A program made the translations under genes and the position numbers. Below are positions 10,680 to 23,798 of a stretch of 64,000 nucleotides of DNA, in pieces. The stretch is taken from contig NC_133109.1 of the NCBI RefSeq assembly GCF_022965805.1, positions 5,123,869-5,187,868 of the forward strand, read 5' to 3'. Positions within the stretch are counted from its first letter, which is position 1. Every line of letters starts with the position of its first letter. The DNA is from Primulina eburnea. Its lineage: Eukaryota > Streptophyta > Magnoliopsida > Lamiales > Gesneriaceae. The notes below the pieces were generated by a model, which searched no databases, was not told the DNA's origin, and saw nothing but the letters and a program-made list of their open reading frames with translations.

Positions 10680-11046
10680 TGTTAGTAGTACAATATCAGT
10701 CAGATAAAATATCTGAGAGTTACATATATGGACTTGGAAAATATGCATCTATTGAGCTAGCTTTTGAGATCGAGTTAGATCCAAGTCTTAATTTTAACAT
10801 GGTATCAGAGCCCAAGTTCCACCTTTATGCGTTGGACTGTCCATAGTTGTGTCACTCGTTCTGTCTATAGTTGAGCCACTTGTAAAATTCATGCTCCAGA
10901 TGTTCATTCCTGAGCATGAAGAGGTGTGTTAGTTGTCCAACATATGTTAGATAAAATCCATTTGAGTTGCATATATAGACTTGGAAAATCCTCTCCCGTT
11001 GAGCTAGCTTTTGAGAGTGACTTAGATCCAAGTATCAATCTTAACA
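10680..11046 (+). mobile_element. TRIM-like miniature LTR retrotransposon (family 1)
   Basis: Two related terminal repeats of about 120 bp (10680-10799 and 10927-11046) both begin TGTTAG and end TTAACA. They share ggacttggaaaat and gagctagcttttgag. Directly after the first, at 10800, is tggtatcagagccc, the primer-binding site complementary to the initiator tRNA-Met 3' end. A purine-rich gcatgaagaggtg precedes the second repeat. Only 127 bp lie between, with no coding capacity. Flanks gagga and gaagc are not a clean duplication, so the copy is probably old. Confidence 0.75.
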
Positions 11047-11169
11047 GAAGCTAAATCAGAATTTGGATTTAAGAAACACATAATAATGATTTTTTTAAGT
11101 CAAAAGCGAAAAATCATTTTTTTTTTTGCTTCTAATAGTTGCATAACCTTTCTTAATCAATTAAAACTC
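11047..11169. other. spacer between TRIM and Copia fragment
   Basis: AT-rich with a poly-T run. No feature recognised. Confidence 0.4.
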
Positions 11170-12815
11170 CTATGTTATATTACCGTATAATATGATAAAG
11201 AAAGAGTGGTTCACTGGCTTGGTCAGAACATCAACATTGTTATCCTTTATATAGATCTGCTGCATGTCCACAATTCTTTTTTCTACTATTTCTCGAACAA
11301 ATTGAAATTGAAATCCAATGCGTTTAGTTCTGGAATGAAATGTTGGATTTCTTGCGATGTGCAAAGCGCTCTGACTATCACAAAACAAATGAACCTTCTC
11401 TTGTCTGTGCACGATCTCTTTCAATAACTTTTTAATCAATGCTGCATCCTTGAAAGCTTGAGTAGATGTCATATATTCTGCCTCTGTTGTAGATAACGCC
11501 ATAACTGATTGCAGTTTTGAAACCCGACTTACTGCTCCCTCTATAAGTGTAAACACAAAACTAGTTGTAGATTTTCTCTTATTAGGATCACCTGCATAAT
11601 CTGAATCGATATAGCCTCTGAGTGTAAAGTTAGATAATTCATAACATAATGCAGCATTTGAGGTATCCTTAATGTATCTAAGGATCCTCTTTATGGTGCT
11701 CCAATGCTCTCGTTTAGGATTCGCCATATACCGGCTAACTACTCCCACTGCTTGTACAATGTCTGATCATGTACATATCATGGTGAACATCAAACTTCTC
11801 ACTGCTGATGCATAAGGTACTCGAGACATCTCTATTATCTTTGCTTAACTACTAGGACACATATAAGATAACTTGAAGTTAACAGGAAGAGGTGTCGAAT
11901 TTGGTTTACAATCTTGCATGTTGAAGCGTTGCAAAAATTTCTTCAAATAATTGTTCTGAGAAAGACAAATCTTTCTGTTACTTTTTTCTCGGTGAACTTG
12001 TATTCCTAGAATCTTGTTTGTTGGTCTCAAGTCTTCCATATTAAATCTCTAGCCAACTGTGCCTTCAATTTTTTGACATGATATTTGTTGGAGCATGTTA
12101 CCAACATGTCACCACATACAACAACAAAATGATATAATCATCACCAGACTATTGAAATATGTACAAGGGTCTGAACTAAGTCTGTTGTATCTAATGCTCG
12201 TTATATAGGAATCAAATCTCTTGTACCAACACCTCAACGTCTATTTGTGACCGTATATAGATTTGTTCAACTTGCAAACCAAGTTCTTTTTTCCTTTTTC
12301 CGCAAAATCTTCTGGCTAAAGTATATAGATTTATTCTTCAAGATCTCCATGAAAAATACTGTTTTCATATCTAACTTTTCTAGATGTAGGTCAAACACCA
12401 CACACCATGCCAATATTACTCTGATTGTTGTAAGCCGAACCACATGAGAAAATATCTCATTGAAGTCAAAGCCTTCTTTCCGAGCACACTTTACCACTAA
12501 TCTAGCACAATATCGCTCAACTTGGTTATTGTCATCACGCTTGATCTTATAGATCCATATGTTACTAATGAATTTCCTCATTTGTAGTAGTATAACAAGA
12601 TCCCAAGTTTTATTTATGTCTAATGTCTCCAATTCTTCTATCATTGATGTCATCTACAAGGATATATCCGAGTTTTGAGTGGCCTCATGGAAACTCGATG
12701 GTTCACCATTCTTTGTTAATAGATAATATGCAATATTGCTTTTAGGGACATAATCTGAAAGCCAACTTGGTGGTTTTCTGTCTCGAGTTGACCGCCTCAT
12801 TTTGGAAAGCTCACT
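11170..12815 (-). pseudogene. decayed Ty1/Copia pol (RT and RNase H)
   Basis: Minus-strand pieces of a Copia polyprotein lie in order from high to low coordinates. Around 12815-12660 is the pre-RT linker (RKPPSWLSDYVP-like). 12653-12267 is the RT start (MIEELETLDINKTWDLV, then SHVVRLTTIRVILA). 12039-11845 is LGIQVHREKSNRKICLSQ. 11748-11170 is connection/RNase H, with DSDYAGDPNKRKSTTSFVF, ALSTTEAEYM, DSQSALHIARNPTFHSRTK and VDVLTKPV. Stops and frameshifts separate the pieces. No flanking LTRs were found, and the upstream gag/integrase part is missing where it abuts another element at about 12.85 kb. Confidence 0.85.
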
Positions 12816-12859
12816 TGTTGGTGCCATTCAAATAATTATTTGAAAACCCTTATTATAGG

Positions 12860-15642
12860 ATAAATCAACTAACGTTAAAGATTATTGCCAATTTCCACCA
12901 ACATCAATAACCACTGATCGTAACATATCTTCCAAATTTTTAATAGTTCTATTTGTCTGACAATCTATTTGGGGGATGATGAGTTTTACTCATTGCCGAC
13001 TTAGTTTGCAAAGCATTCTAAAGAATACTTCAAAACTTGGAAGGAAATCTAGGATTTCAATAAGATACAATAGACATTGTAACTCCATGTAATCTAACAA
13101 CATTATCCACATATAAGCGTGCTATTTTATTGTAAGCATATGTACCATCCTATGGGATAAAGTGTGCTGATTTGGATAATCTGTCTTATATTACCTAGAT
13201 AGCAACACAACCTCTATTTGACTTGGGAAATTGAGTCATGAAGTCCATTTCAATATGTTCCCAATACCATTGTGGTATTTCTAAACATTGTAACATATCT
13301 CCATGTTTTATTCTATCGACTCTAACCTGATGGCATGTTAACATCTTGCTACAAATTCAGTAATATATCTCTTCATCTCATCCCATCAGAAATATGGTAT
13401 CGGTATGCGGTACATCCTGCGACTACCAGGATGAACAATATGACGGCTACAATGCGTCTCTTGAAGCAATGCTTATCTTTGTGACATTTGGTACCACAAA
13501 ACTGTTATTCATTCGCAAACAACCATCTGATGAGATATTTTATTTATCTAGATTAACAAAAAAACCAAATCTTTTGATTTGTGAAACTTTGGATCAGTCT
13601 TTTGAGCCTTCTTGATCTTCGAAATAATCTTATGCTCAAATTGTAGAGTAGAAACAACAAAAAGATGGTATTTCAGATTAAAAGCTTTTCTAGAAGTATA
13701 TAATTCTTCATAATTCTGCCAGACATGAATAGATGTTATCATAACATCCTTATACTTACGGTTTAATGCATCTACAACCTGATTCATTCTTCCTGGCTAA
13801 TACCGCATTTCAGAGTCAAAATCCTTCAGTAAATCTAATTATCGTCTCTGACTCATATTTAGTTCTTATTTAATAAACATATATTTAAAACTCTTATTAT
13901 TTGAGTAAATAATAAATTTTTGACCATATAAATATTGTCACCAAACTTTTAAAGCAAAAACAATGGCTGCTAATTCAAGATCATGAACATGATATCCAGA
14001 TTCATGTGTTTTCAATTGTCTCAAAGCATAGACACTAAATTTTCATACTGAATTAAAACACATTCCAAACTTCTTGATGATACATCAGTACACACCACAA
14101 ATCCACCTGATCCAAATGACAATGCCAAAACTGGTGTTTCTTTCAATTTCTGAAACTTCTTCTCGCATTCATTTGACAAAATAAATCTTGTCCCTTTTTT
14201 GGTTAGTTGGGTAATAATTCGGGCATTCTGATTATCCTTCAATGAATCGTCTGTAATACTCGGACAATCCTATACAACTTCAAATCTTCGGTCATTGTTT
14301 GGTCTAGACCAATTCAAGGCTGCTTAAACTTTAAATGGATCTACAGATATTCCTTGGGCTAATATCACGTGACTCAAAAATATCACGCTATTCATCTAGA
14401 ATTCAAAATTCGACAATTTAGCATACAATTGAGATCTCGAAGTGTTTGAAAGTTATAAATGATCCTTATGCTCCCACTTTCATATCAAATACACCTTAAT
14501 ATCATTGATAAAGACAATCGCAAATTTATCTATAAAATTTCTGAACACCCTATTCATCAGATCCGTAAACTCTGTTGGTTCATTTGTTAAACCATATAGC
14601 ATTACTAGAAATTCATATTGGCCATATCTGGTTTTTAAGTTGTCTTAGGAACTCGAAGTTGATGGTACCCTGATTGAAAATCAATCTTTGAATAAACCGA
14701 ATTTCCTTGAAGTTGATCAAACAAGTCATCAATTCTAGGCAGATGATATTTATTTTTAATAGTAACTAGATTAATCGCTTATAATCAATCCAAATTCTCA
14801 TGGAACCATAATTCTTCTTTAAGAACAGTACATGTGCTCCCCGAGGTAACATATTAGGGCGTGCATAACTGTTGTCCGATAAGTCCTATAACTTGTTTTT
14901 CTGTTCTTTCAGTTCTACAAGAGTCATTCTTCGCTCTATAGATCGGCGCAATAATCAACATCAACTAGATGCAAAAATCAGCTTGTCCCTACAGTGGAAA
15001 GCCTGGTATCTATTCTAGAAAGACATCAGAGAATTCTTTAGCTACCGGGATATCAGAAAATTTCGGTTTTTTATTTGTGGCATCGACAACATAAATCATA
15101 TATCCCTCATTTCATAAGGATAATAACCTAAACATTTACATCGCTGCCTTAGCATGTGATCCTCGCCCATAAAAATTCCATTTATTACCATAATATGTTC
15201 TAAATTTTGCTACATCATGAAAACAATCTACAATGACTTGATAACTTGATTATGTATCCATACCAATTATACAATCAAAATCATGCATCAACTATACAAT
15301 CAAATTCGTGATCATAATGCTATCGTCGAAATGAAACATACAATCTAACAAAATTTGCCCAGATGGAGTAAATCGACCAGTTGGCATAGACACAAATAAA
15401 ATTTCATGAAATGGTGTAATAAATGAATGAGATGCTCTAGTAATAAATGAATGAGATTCTCTAGTATCAAATAAAACTTGTATAGTATAATCGTAAATAA
15501 GATAAGTACATGCGATCGGCCTGATTTGGGCCTCCTTTTATTGATCCTCAGTCAAAGCATACACTTGGTTTCGCTGGGGATCCTGAAAAGCTGTGGCACA
15601 TTACCCGTGACTTGTGGGTAAATAGACTACTGGCATGACTAG
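12860..15642 (-). pseudogene. old Ty3/Gypsy element A, pol half, decayed
   Basis: This is minus-strand Gypsy pol with many lesions. From right to left: protease near 15480-15300, RT with a recognisable palm region around 14900-14400, RNase H (14242-14021, VVCTDVSSRSLECVLIQY), the post-RNase H linker (13787-13548) and integrase traces down to about 12.86 kb. In the protease the active-site segment reads DTRESHSFITR followed by a tandem copy ASHSFIT, from a 26-bp duplication at 15418-15469. It is the left half of an element whose gag half lies at 23799-24628. Element 1 was inserted between the halves. The 3' LTR is absent, probably deleted where the element meets the Copia fragment. Confidence 0.8.
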
Positions 15643-17590
15643 TGTGGGGCCCTTAGCTCCTAATCGTTATTACAATGCAATCAGATTAGGATTTAATTAA
15701 TCACAGCGGAAAACGGGTTTAAAATTTCTTTTACGACGAGCCCAAAACATCTCTTCTAGATTTATAATACTAAAAATAGTATTTAATCTCAAATCATAAA
15801 ACATGCCCACACGAAATCAAAACCAATCATATACAAACAACTCATATCCTCGGGACATGCCCCGGTATATAGATACATATACATATATACTGGGAACAAG
15901 ACATAAACAAAAACCTTAGCCCAAGCTGTGGCTTCCTCCAGAAGTGCCCTCTCTGGCCTCCTGATATCCTGGAGTACCTGACATTGTCCACACACAAAGA
16001 CAACAACAGCCCCCCTTGGGGGTGAGCAAAGCTCCGTATGGAACAACCAATCATATATACCACAGATATCTAAACAATGATATATGGTATGCAATGCATG
16101 TATGTCGTGGAGGTATCAGGTCAAATGCCCATCCACTGAGCACATGTCAGAATCAATCGAATCGCTATCAAATCAAATCAATGCTCGAGCTGGCACACCG
16201 GCCGATATGGGAATACACGTATGATGGCGTCGACGAAGCGCCATCAATCCCACATCTCATATCCAATCATATGGGGCCACAATTGTCTATGCTTTACGGG
16301 TCATATAATACCGGCATAGCGATTGTGTTCACAAACCCCGGAATCCAATCAAATCATATCAAGGTATCCAAGGATCATAGCTCAACGTGCATGTCATGTA
16401 TCGATGTATGCATAAAATGATGTGTGTTAACAAAACATTTATTTTATACATCGATATCTCAAATCTCAATGTCATGTATGCCATATCAAATCATCAAATA
16501 GGCACATAGACACGTAATCTCATTCCAATCAATCCAATCAATCCGACATATATCATATAATACAGATACCTGTCGTATGTTACCCGGTCGCAACATACCT
16601 CAATTCTTCGTTTTCAGTTGATGTAGCTTTAGATTGCAGTATAATAATATATCTACATCAATAACATATTCATTTCAATCAATAACATACTCCAAAATCA
16701 TTAATTTGAGTTTCAAATATCATTTGAAACTTCAAAAATTCATATCAAATCATAATCATATCATAATTCAATTCCGACTTCAAATACGAGTTTATTATCG
16801 GTTATTCTACCGCATATATAACCGACACATAATTCTTCAATCTCAATCCAACAATTAAAATTCTCTAATTATAATAAATTGAGAATAATTCAAAATAACA
16901 TCACTGTAATCATCTCTTCTTCGTTAAAATCATACATTATTCAACAATCTTCAATTCCAGTATGATTTAACAATTTATCGGATTTATTCCAAAAATCGAC
17001 GAATTTCAAACATCACCAAAACTATAAAATTTATACCTCAAATCGAAGACCTCGTGTCAACGATCCCAAATCTGAAGTCGATTCGACGATTGGATAAACC
17101 GATAAATCACACGATCGAAAAGAAAATAAAAATGAATTTTCTCTCCTCTCTCACGCCATTCTCGATGATGAGATAAGTGAGATTCATTTCAAATGAAATG
17201 AATCCACCGTCTCAACATTATTCTTTATTTATTTTTTTTTATTTTTTTTAAATATTATATTATATTATATTATTATATTATATTAATAATAATATAATAT
17301 ATACTATTTAACATTTTAACTTCGGTATATCCCTTTGATCAGTCAAACAATCAAATTTTCCAAAACTCAAAACATGAAACTTCTTTATCTTTGAGTTTTC
17401 TACGTCATATCCAAATCTCAAATCATTTGGGCTTCATATGAAAAAGATATGTCACTATTTACCATTTTGCCCTTAAAATTAATTCATTATTTTTCAACTT
17501 ATCTACGAAAATGCCATCAAAATAAATTGAATATTTTTCAACTTATTTACCAAAATGCCATCAAAGCTATTTTAGTCTCGGGGTCTCACA
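15643..17590 (-). repeat. 3' LTR of Gypsy element 1 (1948 bp)
   Basis: On the plus strand it runs from TGTGGGGCCC to GGGTCTCACA, giving TG...CA ends. It is nearly identical to 21853-23798. A hairpin, gattcatttc/gaaatgaatc with a 4-nt loop, lies at 17181-17204 next to an AT-only stretch (about 17222-17310) that probably includes the core promoter of the LTR. Open frames inside it occur identically in both LTRs and have no protein character. Confidence 0.93.
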
Positions 17591-17604
17591 TTTCTCCCCC
17601 TCTT
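17591..17604 (-). promoter_or_regulatory. polypurine tract of Gypsy element 1
   Basis: The minus strand reads aagagggggagaaa directly before the 3' LTR. This is the expected plus-strand primer site for second-strand DNA synthesis. Confidence 0.85.
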
Positions 17605-17669
17605 AAAAGATTTCGTCCTCGAAATCTCAAACATCTCTATATACATAACATTGGCAAACATATAATATG

Positions 17670-20504
17670 TCACCAGTTATAGTACATATCAAAACTAAAA
17701 TCAGTAAAAGGATCAGAATACATCGAATACAATGGAACAGATGTCATAGAATCAAACAAATGCGGATACGAATCTCGCATCTTGCTCTCCAATTCCCACG
17801 TTGATTCTTCAACACCATGTCGTGTCCATTGCACTCGTACTAGAGGAATCGATTTATTTCTCAATATCTTTTCCTTTCGATCCATAATGCGAACAGGTTG
17901 TTCAACATAGGAAAGAGAAGGATCAAGTTCAACCTCATCAGGCGCAAGCACAAGTGACGGATCTGGTTCATATTTCCTCAACATAGAAACATGAAATACA
18001 TCGTGAATGGTAGATAGAGCTGGTGGCAATGCCAATCGATACGCAAGATCACCAACTCGATCGAGAATCTCGTACAGACCAACATATCGAGGAGATAACT
18101 TCCCTCGCATGCCGAATCGAACAGTGCCTATAAAGGGAGATATTTTCGAAAACACTCTGTCACCTTTCTGGAATTCCAAGAGTCGTCTTCGTTTATTCGC
18201 ATAACTCGTTTGACGATCCTGAGCAGCTTTCATCCGCTGCCGAATCAACTGAACCTTATCGTTAATTTCCTGTATCATTTCAGGTCCAGTCAATTGTCTC
18301 TCACCAATCTCATCCCAGCATAACGGTGATCTACATCGTCTCCCATATAGAGCTTCAAACGGTGCCATACCGATACTCGTTTGAAAGCTGTTATTATATG
18401 AAAATTCAACCAATGGTAAGGCGTCTTGCCATCCCATTCTGAAGTCCATTACAATCGCACGTAACATATCCTCTAGAGACTGAATCGTACGCTCAGTCTG
18501 GCCATCAGTTTGAGGATGATAAGTAGTACTCATAGCCAAGCGCGTACCCATCGCTTCCTGAAAACTACCCCAGAATTTAGAAGCAAATCTGGGATCACGA
18601 TCAGATACAATGGAGACTGGCACATCGTGCAGTCTCACAACATTCTCAATGTATAAACGGGCCATTCTCTTATAAGGATAAATCCGCTCATACGGAATGA
18701 AATGCGCAGATTTCGAAAGCCGATCAATAATCACCCAAATAGCATCACAGCCCTTGGGCGAACGAGGCAAATGAGTCACAAAATCCATAGCGATATGTTC
18801 CCAATTCCATTTCGGGATTTCAAGACTATGGAGTAATCCTCCAGGTTTCATTCTCTCGGCTTTTACTTGCTGGCAGACAAGACATTTAGAAATAAACTCA
18901 GCAATGTCCTTCTTCATACGTCTCCACCAGAATTGAGGTCTCAATGTCAAATACATCTTCCGACCTCCAGGGTGAATACTGTATTTGCTACAATGTGCTT
19001 CACGAAGAAGGGCAGATTTCAAATCAGAGTCGTCAGGAACTACCAGCCGACCATTAAGTCGTAAAGAACCATCAGAAGAAATCTGGAATCCAGACTGATG
19101 TCCTGCAGATACAAGTTCTTTCGACTTTTGGATCTGAGCATCGCTTCGTTGGGCCTTTCGTATTTTCAATATCAAATTCGGCTCAATTTGCAATGCTGAG
19201 ACAGTGACAAAATTCCAATTCGAGTGAAAAGTCCAACCAGAAGTACATATATCCTCGTGTACTTTGGCGACATTGACAGAAGCTAAAACAGAATCATAAA
19301 CTTTCCGGCTCAAGACATCCGCAGTAACATTCACCGATCCAAGGTGATATTGAATCTCACAATCAAAATCCTTCAGGAGATCCATCCACCTGCGTTGCCT
19401 CATATTCAGATCAGATTGAGAAAAGAGATATTTCAGACTCTTATGGTCCGAATAGATAACAAACTTTTCTCCGTACAAGTAATGGCTCCAAATCTTCAAA
19501 GCAAACATAATGGCAGTCAATTCGAGATCATGAACAGGATAACGTGTTTCATGAGATTTCAATTGACGAGACGCATAAGCAACCACTTTGCCATGTTGCA
19601 TCAGAACACAGCCCAAACCTTTACCAGACGCATCTGTACACACAACAAATCCTCCGGTACCTGAGGGAATAGTAAGCACAGGTGCTGTGGTTAATCTCGT
19701 CTTCAATTCAAGAAAACTAGCTTCACATTCATCTGACCAAATGAATCTCTGATTCTTCTGTGTCAGTTGAGTAATAGGTTTAGCTATCTTCGAAAATCCT
19801 TCAATAAAACGTCGATAATATCCAGCCAAACCCATGAAGCTACGGATCTCAGGAACATTCGTAGGTCTTTGCCAATTCAATACAGCTTTGACCTTCGCAG
19901 GATCAATAGATATGCCATGTCTCGAAATGATGTGGCCCAGAAATACAACCTTGTCCATCCAGAATTCGCATTTGGACAATTTGGCATATAAATGACTAGT
20001 ACGAAGAGTTTGAAGTACCAGTCTCAGATGTTCAGCGTGCTCCTTCTTCGATTTCGAATACACAAGAATATCATCAATAAACACAATAACGAATCGGTCT
20101 AGATAATCTCGAAAGACCCGATTCATTAAATCCATAAAGATAGCAGGAGCATTCGTGAGACCAAAAGGTATAACCAGAAATTCATAGTGGTCATACCTCG
20201 TACGAAAAGCAGTCTTGGGTACATCTTCGTCTCGAACACGTACTTGATGATACCCAGAACGAAGATCAATCTTCGAGTAAACAGAAGTACCCTGAAGCTG
20301 ATAAAACAAATCATCAATACGCGGAAGTGGGTACTTATTTTTCATAGTAGCCCGATTCAGTTGCCTATAGTCGATACACATTCGCATCGTACCATATTTC
20401 TTTCGAACAAATAAAACTGGAGCTCCCCAAGGTGATACACTCGGTCGAATATATCCCTTATCGAGAAGATCCTGTAATTGTTCTTTCAATTCCAATGGTG
20501 CCAT
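17670..20504 (-). CDS. Gypsy element 1 pol: RT, RNase H, integrase, chromodomain
   Basis: An uninterrupted 944-codon frame. The ATG follows an in-frame TAG at 20510-20508 that separates it from the protease part, so the Met is internal and probably not a natural start. RT is residues 1-190, with [12 protein letters not shown] and catalytic FIDDILVYS. RNase H has [15 protein letters not shown] and [11 protein letters not shown]. The integrase has an HHCC zinc region (VCQQVK), core Asp in MDFVTHLP, Asp in VSDRDPRF and Glu in DGQTERT. The C-terminal chromodomain-like segment ([14 protein letters not shown] to STWELESKM) places it among Tekay/Del chromoviruses. Catalytic residues look intact, unlike gag. 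It could still be read in trans or be inert. Confidence 0.9.
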   Translation of the reverse strand: MAPLELKEQLQDLLDKGYIRPSVSPWGAPVLFVRKKYGTMRMCIDYRQLNRATMKNKYPLPRIDDLFYQLQGTSVYSKIDLRSGYHQVRVRDEDVPKTAFRTRYDHYEFLVIPFGLTNAPAIFMDLMNRVFRDYLDRFVIVFIDDILVYSKSKKEHAEHLRLVLQTLRTSHLYAKLSKCEFWMDKVVFLGHIISRHGISIDPAKVKAVLNWQRPTNVPEIRSFMGLAGYYRRFIEGFSKIAKPITQLTQKNQRFIWSDECEASFLELKTRLTTAPVLTIPSGTGGFVVCTDASGKGLGCVLMQHGKVVAYASRQLKSHETRYPVHDLELTAIMFALKIWSHYLYGEKFVIYSDHKSLKYLFSQSDLNMRQRRWMDLLKDFDCEIQYHLGSVNVTADVLSRKVYDSVLASVNVAKVHEDICTSGWTFHSNWNFVTVSALQIEPNLILKIRKAQRSDAQIQKSKELVSAGHQSGFQISSDGSLRLNGRLVVPDDSDLKSALLREAHCSKYSIHPGGRKMYLTLRPQFWWRRMKKDIAEFISKCLVCQQVKAERMKPGGLLHSLEIPKWNWEHIAMDFVTHLPRSPKGCDAIWVIIDRLSKSAHFIPYERIYPYKRMARLYIENVVRLHDVPVSIVSDRDPRFASKFWGSFQEAMGTRLAMSTTYHPQTDGQTERTIQSLEDMLRAIVMDFRMGWQDALPLVEFSYNNSFQTSIGMAPFEALYGRRCRSPLCWDEIGERQLTGPEMIQEINDKVQLIRQRMKAAQDRQTSYANKRRRLLEFQKGDRVFSKISPFIGTVRFGMRGKLSPRYVGLYEILDRVGDLAYRLALPPALSTIHDVFHVSMLRKYEPDPSLVLAPDEVELDPSLSYVEQPVRIMDRKEKILRNKSIPLVRVQWTRHGVEESTWELESKMRDSYPHLFDSMTSVPLYSMYSDPFTDFSFDMYYNW

Positions 20505-20507
20505 ACG

Positions 20508-21641
20508 CTAAGGAGCTTTAGAAATAGGCGCAGTCCCGGGCACAAGATCAATACTAAACTCAACTTCTCGATGAGGAGGAAAATCAGGAATCTCATCGGG
20601 AAATACATCCGGGAATTCTTTCGCAACAGGAATCTCAGATAAAGAAGACTCCTTCTTCGAAATATCAATAGCGTAGATAAGATAACCCTCATCTCCGCTA
20701 GTCAACAATCGAGACATTTCCAAGGAAGATACCAATGGAATTTTGGCTTGGGAACCCTTGCCATAAAAATTCCACTTGGGTCCATCAATCGGTCGAAATC
20801 GAACCACTCCATGACAACAATCAACAGTAGCTCGATTTGTCATCAAGATATCCATGCCAACAATACAATCAAAGTCGTGCATAGGGAGGACAATCAGATT
20901 CAGAAATACCACATTATCCTCATAGATCAGTACACAATTATGCACAACTTTCTCAGACAAAAAAATAATTTTTCCTGCTTCTGGGACGCAGGACAGGCTG
21001 CTGAGCTGACAATTAAGGTGGAGGAACATACTGAGGACCTCATCGCCTTAGTCCAGCTTCGGCTGCCTTAGCTCGTTCAACTGTCTCTGTGTAGCTCGTA
21101 GGCAAACCAGAAACAACAAAAGTATATATATAGCAGGATGTAAACCATTCACAAACCTATTATATTTCGCCTTCGCATTCCCAACTACGTGAGGTGCATA
21201 CTTCAACAAAGTAGAAAACTTCGAAGCATATTCCGCAACAGTCATCGTTCCCTGCTGCAAACTATTAAATTCATTCTCTTGGGCAGTATAATAAGAAAGA
21301 GGAGAATACTGCTGCAGAAACTGGGCCTTGAAGACATCCCATGTGACTTCAGTCCCGGCCTCTTTCAATCCAATCTCAGCGGCATCCCACCAAGATTTAG
21401 CTCGGTCTTTCAGCTGATACAAAGTAAGTTTCAGTCTCCGAGCCTTGGAATACTCAACAATATTAAACAAGTGCTCGATATCCTTCAGCCAGGCCTTAGC
21501 TCTTTCAGCACTCTCGGTGCCAAAGAACCTCGGTGGTTTCAGATCCTGGAATCGAGCCATCACAACATCCATGGAAAACCCTTAAAATTGCCCAACAATC
21601 CTCTCAGTACTGCTACTCGCAGTTTCATTTGTGTGATCCAT
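20508..21641 (-). pseudogene. Gypsy element 1 gag-protease region, multiply broken
   Basis: The gag ATG is at 21641. An in-frame TAA follows after 19 codons (21584-21582). The gag core then continues (MARFQDLKPPRFFGTES, KSWWDAAE, FLQQYSPLSYYTAQENEF). Near 21122-21130 a short TA run shifts the frame. In the shifted frame the expected gag tail (VVSGLPTSYTETVERAKAAE) is visible, then ends at a TGA near 21041. Next comes an internal deletion: both CCHC zinc knuckles and the protease DTG motif are missing, and sequence resumes in the C-terminal half of the protease (DFDCIVGMDIL). A TAG at 20510 ends this part just before RT. Compared with the intact element at 36-44 kb, roughly 150-200 codons are absent. 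Confidence 0.88.
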
Positions 21642-21835
21642 CTACAAATCAAAAGATGAATATCACAATTTCATATCAATTTCATAATCTCATCATCTCA
21701 TATCATCAATCTCATCAGATACTTACTCAAATCAAATCACATAGAGCAAGTAAAACAAATAATTCAAACACATACGCACAATTCATTTGTGCCTATTCAA
21801 GTGTACACAAGACTCAATAGAGCATTCCCAGCTAT

Positions 21836-21847
21836 GCTCTGATACCA
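21836..21847 (-). promoter_or_regulatory. primer-binding site, Gypsy element 1 (tRNA-iMet)
   Basis: The minus strand reads TGGTATCAGAGC, five bases from the 5' LTR end. It matches the usual plant initiator tRNA-Met primer site. Confidence 0.92.
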
Positions 21848-21852
21848 TCTAG

Positions 21853-23798
21853 TGTGGGGCCCTTAGCTCCTAATCGTTATTACAATGCAATCAGATTAGG
21901 ATTTAATTAATCACAGCGGAAAACGGGTTTAAAATTTCTTTTACGACGAGCCCAAAACATCTCTTCTAGATTTATAATACTAAAAATAGTATTTAATCTC
22001 AAATCATAAAACATGCCCACACGAAATCAAAACCAATCATATACAAACAACTCATATCCTCGGGACATGCCCCGGTATATAGATACATATACATATATAC
22101 TGGGAACAAGACATAAACAAAAACCTTAGCCCAAGCTGTGGCTTCCTCCAGAAGTGCCCTCTCTGGCCTCCTGATATCCTGGAGTACCTGCCATTGTCCA
22201 CACACAAAGACAACAACAGCCCCCCTTGGGGGTGAGCAAAGCTCCGTATGGAACAACCAATCATATATACCACAGATATCTAAACAATGATATATGGTAT
22301 GCAATGCATGTATGTCGTGGAGGTATCAGGTCAAATGCCCATCCACTGAGCACATGTCAGAATCAATCGAATCGCTATCAAATCAAATCAATGCTCGAGC
22401 TGGCACACCGGCCGATATGGGAATACACGTATGATGGCGTCGACGAAGCGCCATCAATCTCACATCTCATATCCAATCATATGGGGCCACAATTGTCTAT
22501 GCTTTACGGGTCATATAATACCGGCATAGCGATTGTGTTCACAAACCCCGGAATCCAATCAAATCATATCAAGGTATCCAAGGATCATAGCTCAACGTGG
22601 ATGTCATGTATCGATGTATGCATAATGATGTGTGTTAACAAAACATTTATTTTATACATCGATATCTCAAATCTCAATGTCATGTATGCCATATCAAATC
22701 ATCAAATAGGCACATAGACACGTAATCTCATTCCAATCAATCCAATCAATCCGACATATATCATATAATACAGATACCTGTCGTATGTTACCCGGTCGCA
22801 ACATATCTCAATTCTTCGTTTCCAGTTGATGTAGCTTTAGATTGCAGTATAATAATATATCTACATCAATAACATATTCATTTCAATCAATAACATACTC
22901 CAAAATCATTAATTTGAGTTTCAAATATCATTTGAAACTTCAAAAATTCATGTCAAATCATAATCATATCATAATTCAATTCCGACTTCAAATACGAGTT
23001 TATTATCGGTTATTCTACCGCATATATAACCGACACATAATTCTTCAATCTCAATCCAACAATTAAAATTCTCTAATTATAATAAATTGAGAATAATTCA
23101 AAATAACATCACTGTAATCATCTCTTCTTCGTTAAAATCATACATTATTCAACAATCTTCAATTCCAGTATGATTTAACAATTTATCGGATTTATTCCAA
23201 AAATCAACGAATTTCAAACATCACCAAAACTATAAAATTTATACCTCAAATCGAAGACCTCGTGTCAACGATCCCAGATCTGAAGTCGATTCGACGATTG
23301 GATAAACCGATAAATCACACGATCGAAAAGAAAATAAAAATGAATTTTCTCTCCTCTCGCACGCCATTCTCGATGATGAGATAAGTGAGATTCATTTCAA
23401 ATGAAATGAATCCACCGTCTCAACATTATTCTTTATTTATTTTTTTTTATTTTTTTTAAATATTATATTATATTATATTATTATATTATATTAATAATAA
23501 TATAATATATACTATTTAACATTTTAACTTCGGTATATCCCTTTGATCAGTCAAACAATCAAATTTTCCAAAACTCAAAACATGAAACTTCTTTATCTTT
23601 AAGTTTTCTACGTCATATCCAAATCTCAAATCATTTGGGCTTCATATGAAAAAGATATGTCACTATTTACCATTTTGCCCTTAAAATTAATTCATTATTT
23701 TTCAACTTATCTACGAAAATGCCATCAAAATAAATTGAATATTTTTCAACTTATTTACCAAAATGCCATCAAAGCTATTTTAGTCTCGGGGTCTCACA
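21853..23798 (-). repeat. 5' LTR of Gypsy element 1 (1946 bp)
   Basis: Partner of 15643-17590. Its palindrome copy is at 23389-23412. Differences from the partner are scattered single substitutions (for example a/c near 15982 and 22192) and a 2-bp deletion near 22624. Being the 5' LTR, it would drive transcription leftwards. Confidence 0.93.

Larger units (their letters stand above)
15643..23798 (-). mobile_element. Gypsy element 1 (Tekay/Del-type), young but defective
   Basis: A complete LTR-to-LTR structure, 8156 bp, minus orientation: 5' LTR 21853-23798, PBS 21836-21847, gag to chromodomain 21641-17670, polypurine tract 17604-17591, 3' LTR 15643-17590. By eye the LTRs differ at about ten positions plus one 2-bp indel in 1.95 kb, so insertion was recent. 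Coding sequence is nonetheless broken in several places in gag-protease, so movement presumably depended on a related autonomous element. It sits in the gag-protease region of older element A. The 5-bp flanks (actag and acaat) do not match. Confidence 0.95.

Noticed and set aside
15789..16858. Several open frames in the element 1 LTR (also at 21999-23066)
   Set aside because: They occur identically in both LTRs, overlap each other on both strands and have no protein family features. They are by-products of LTR sequence.
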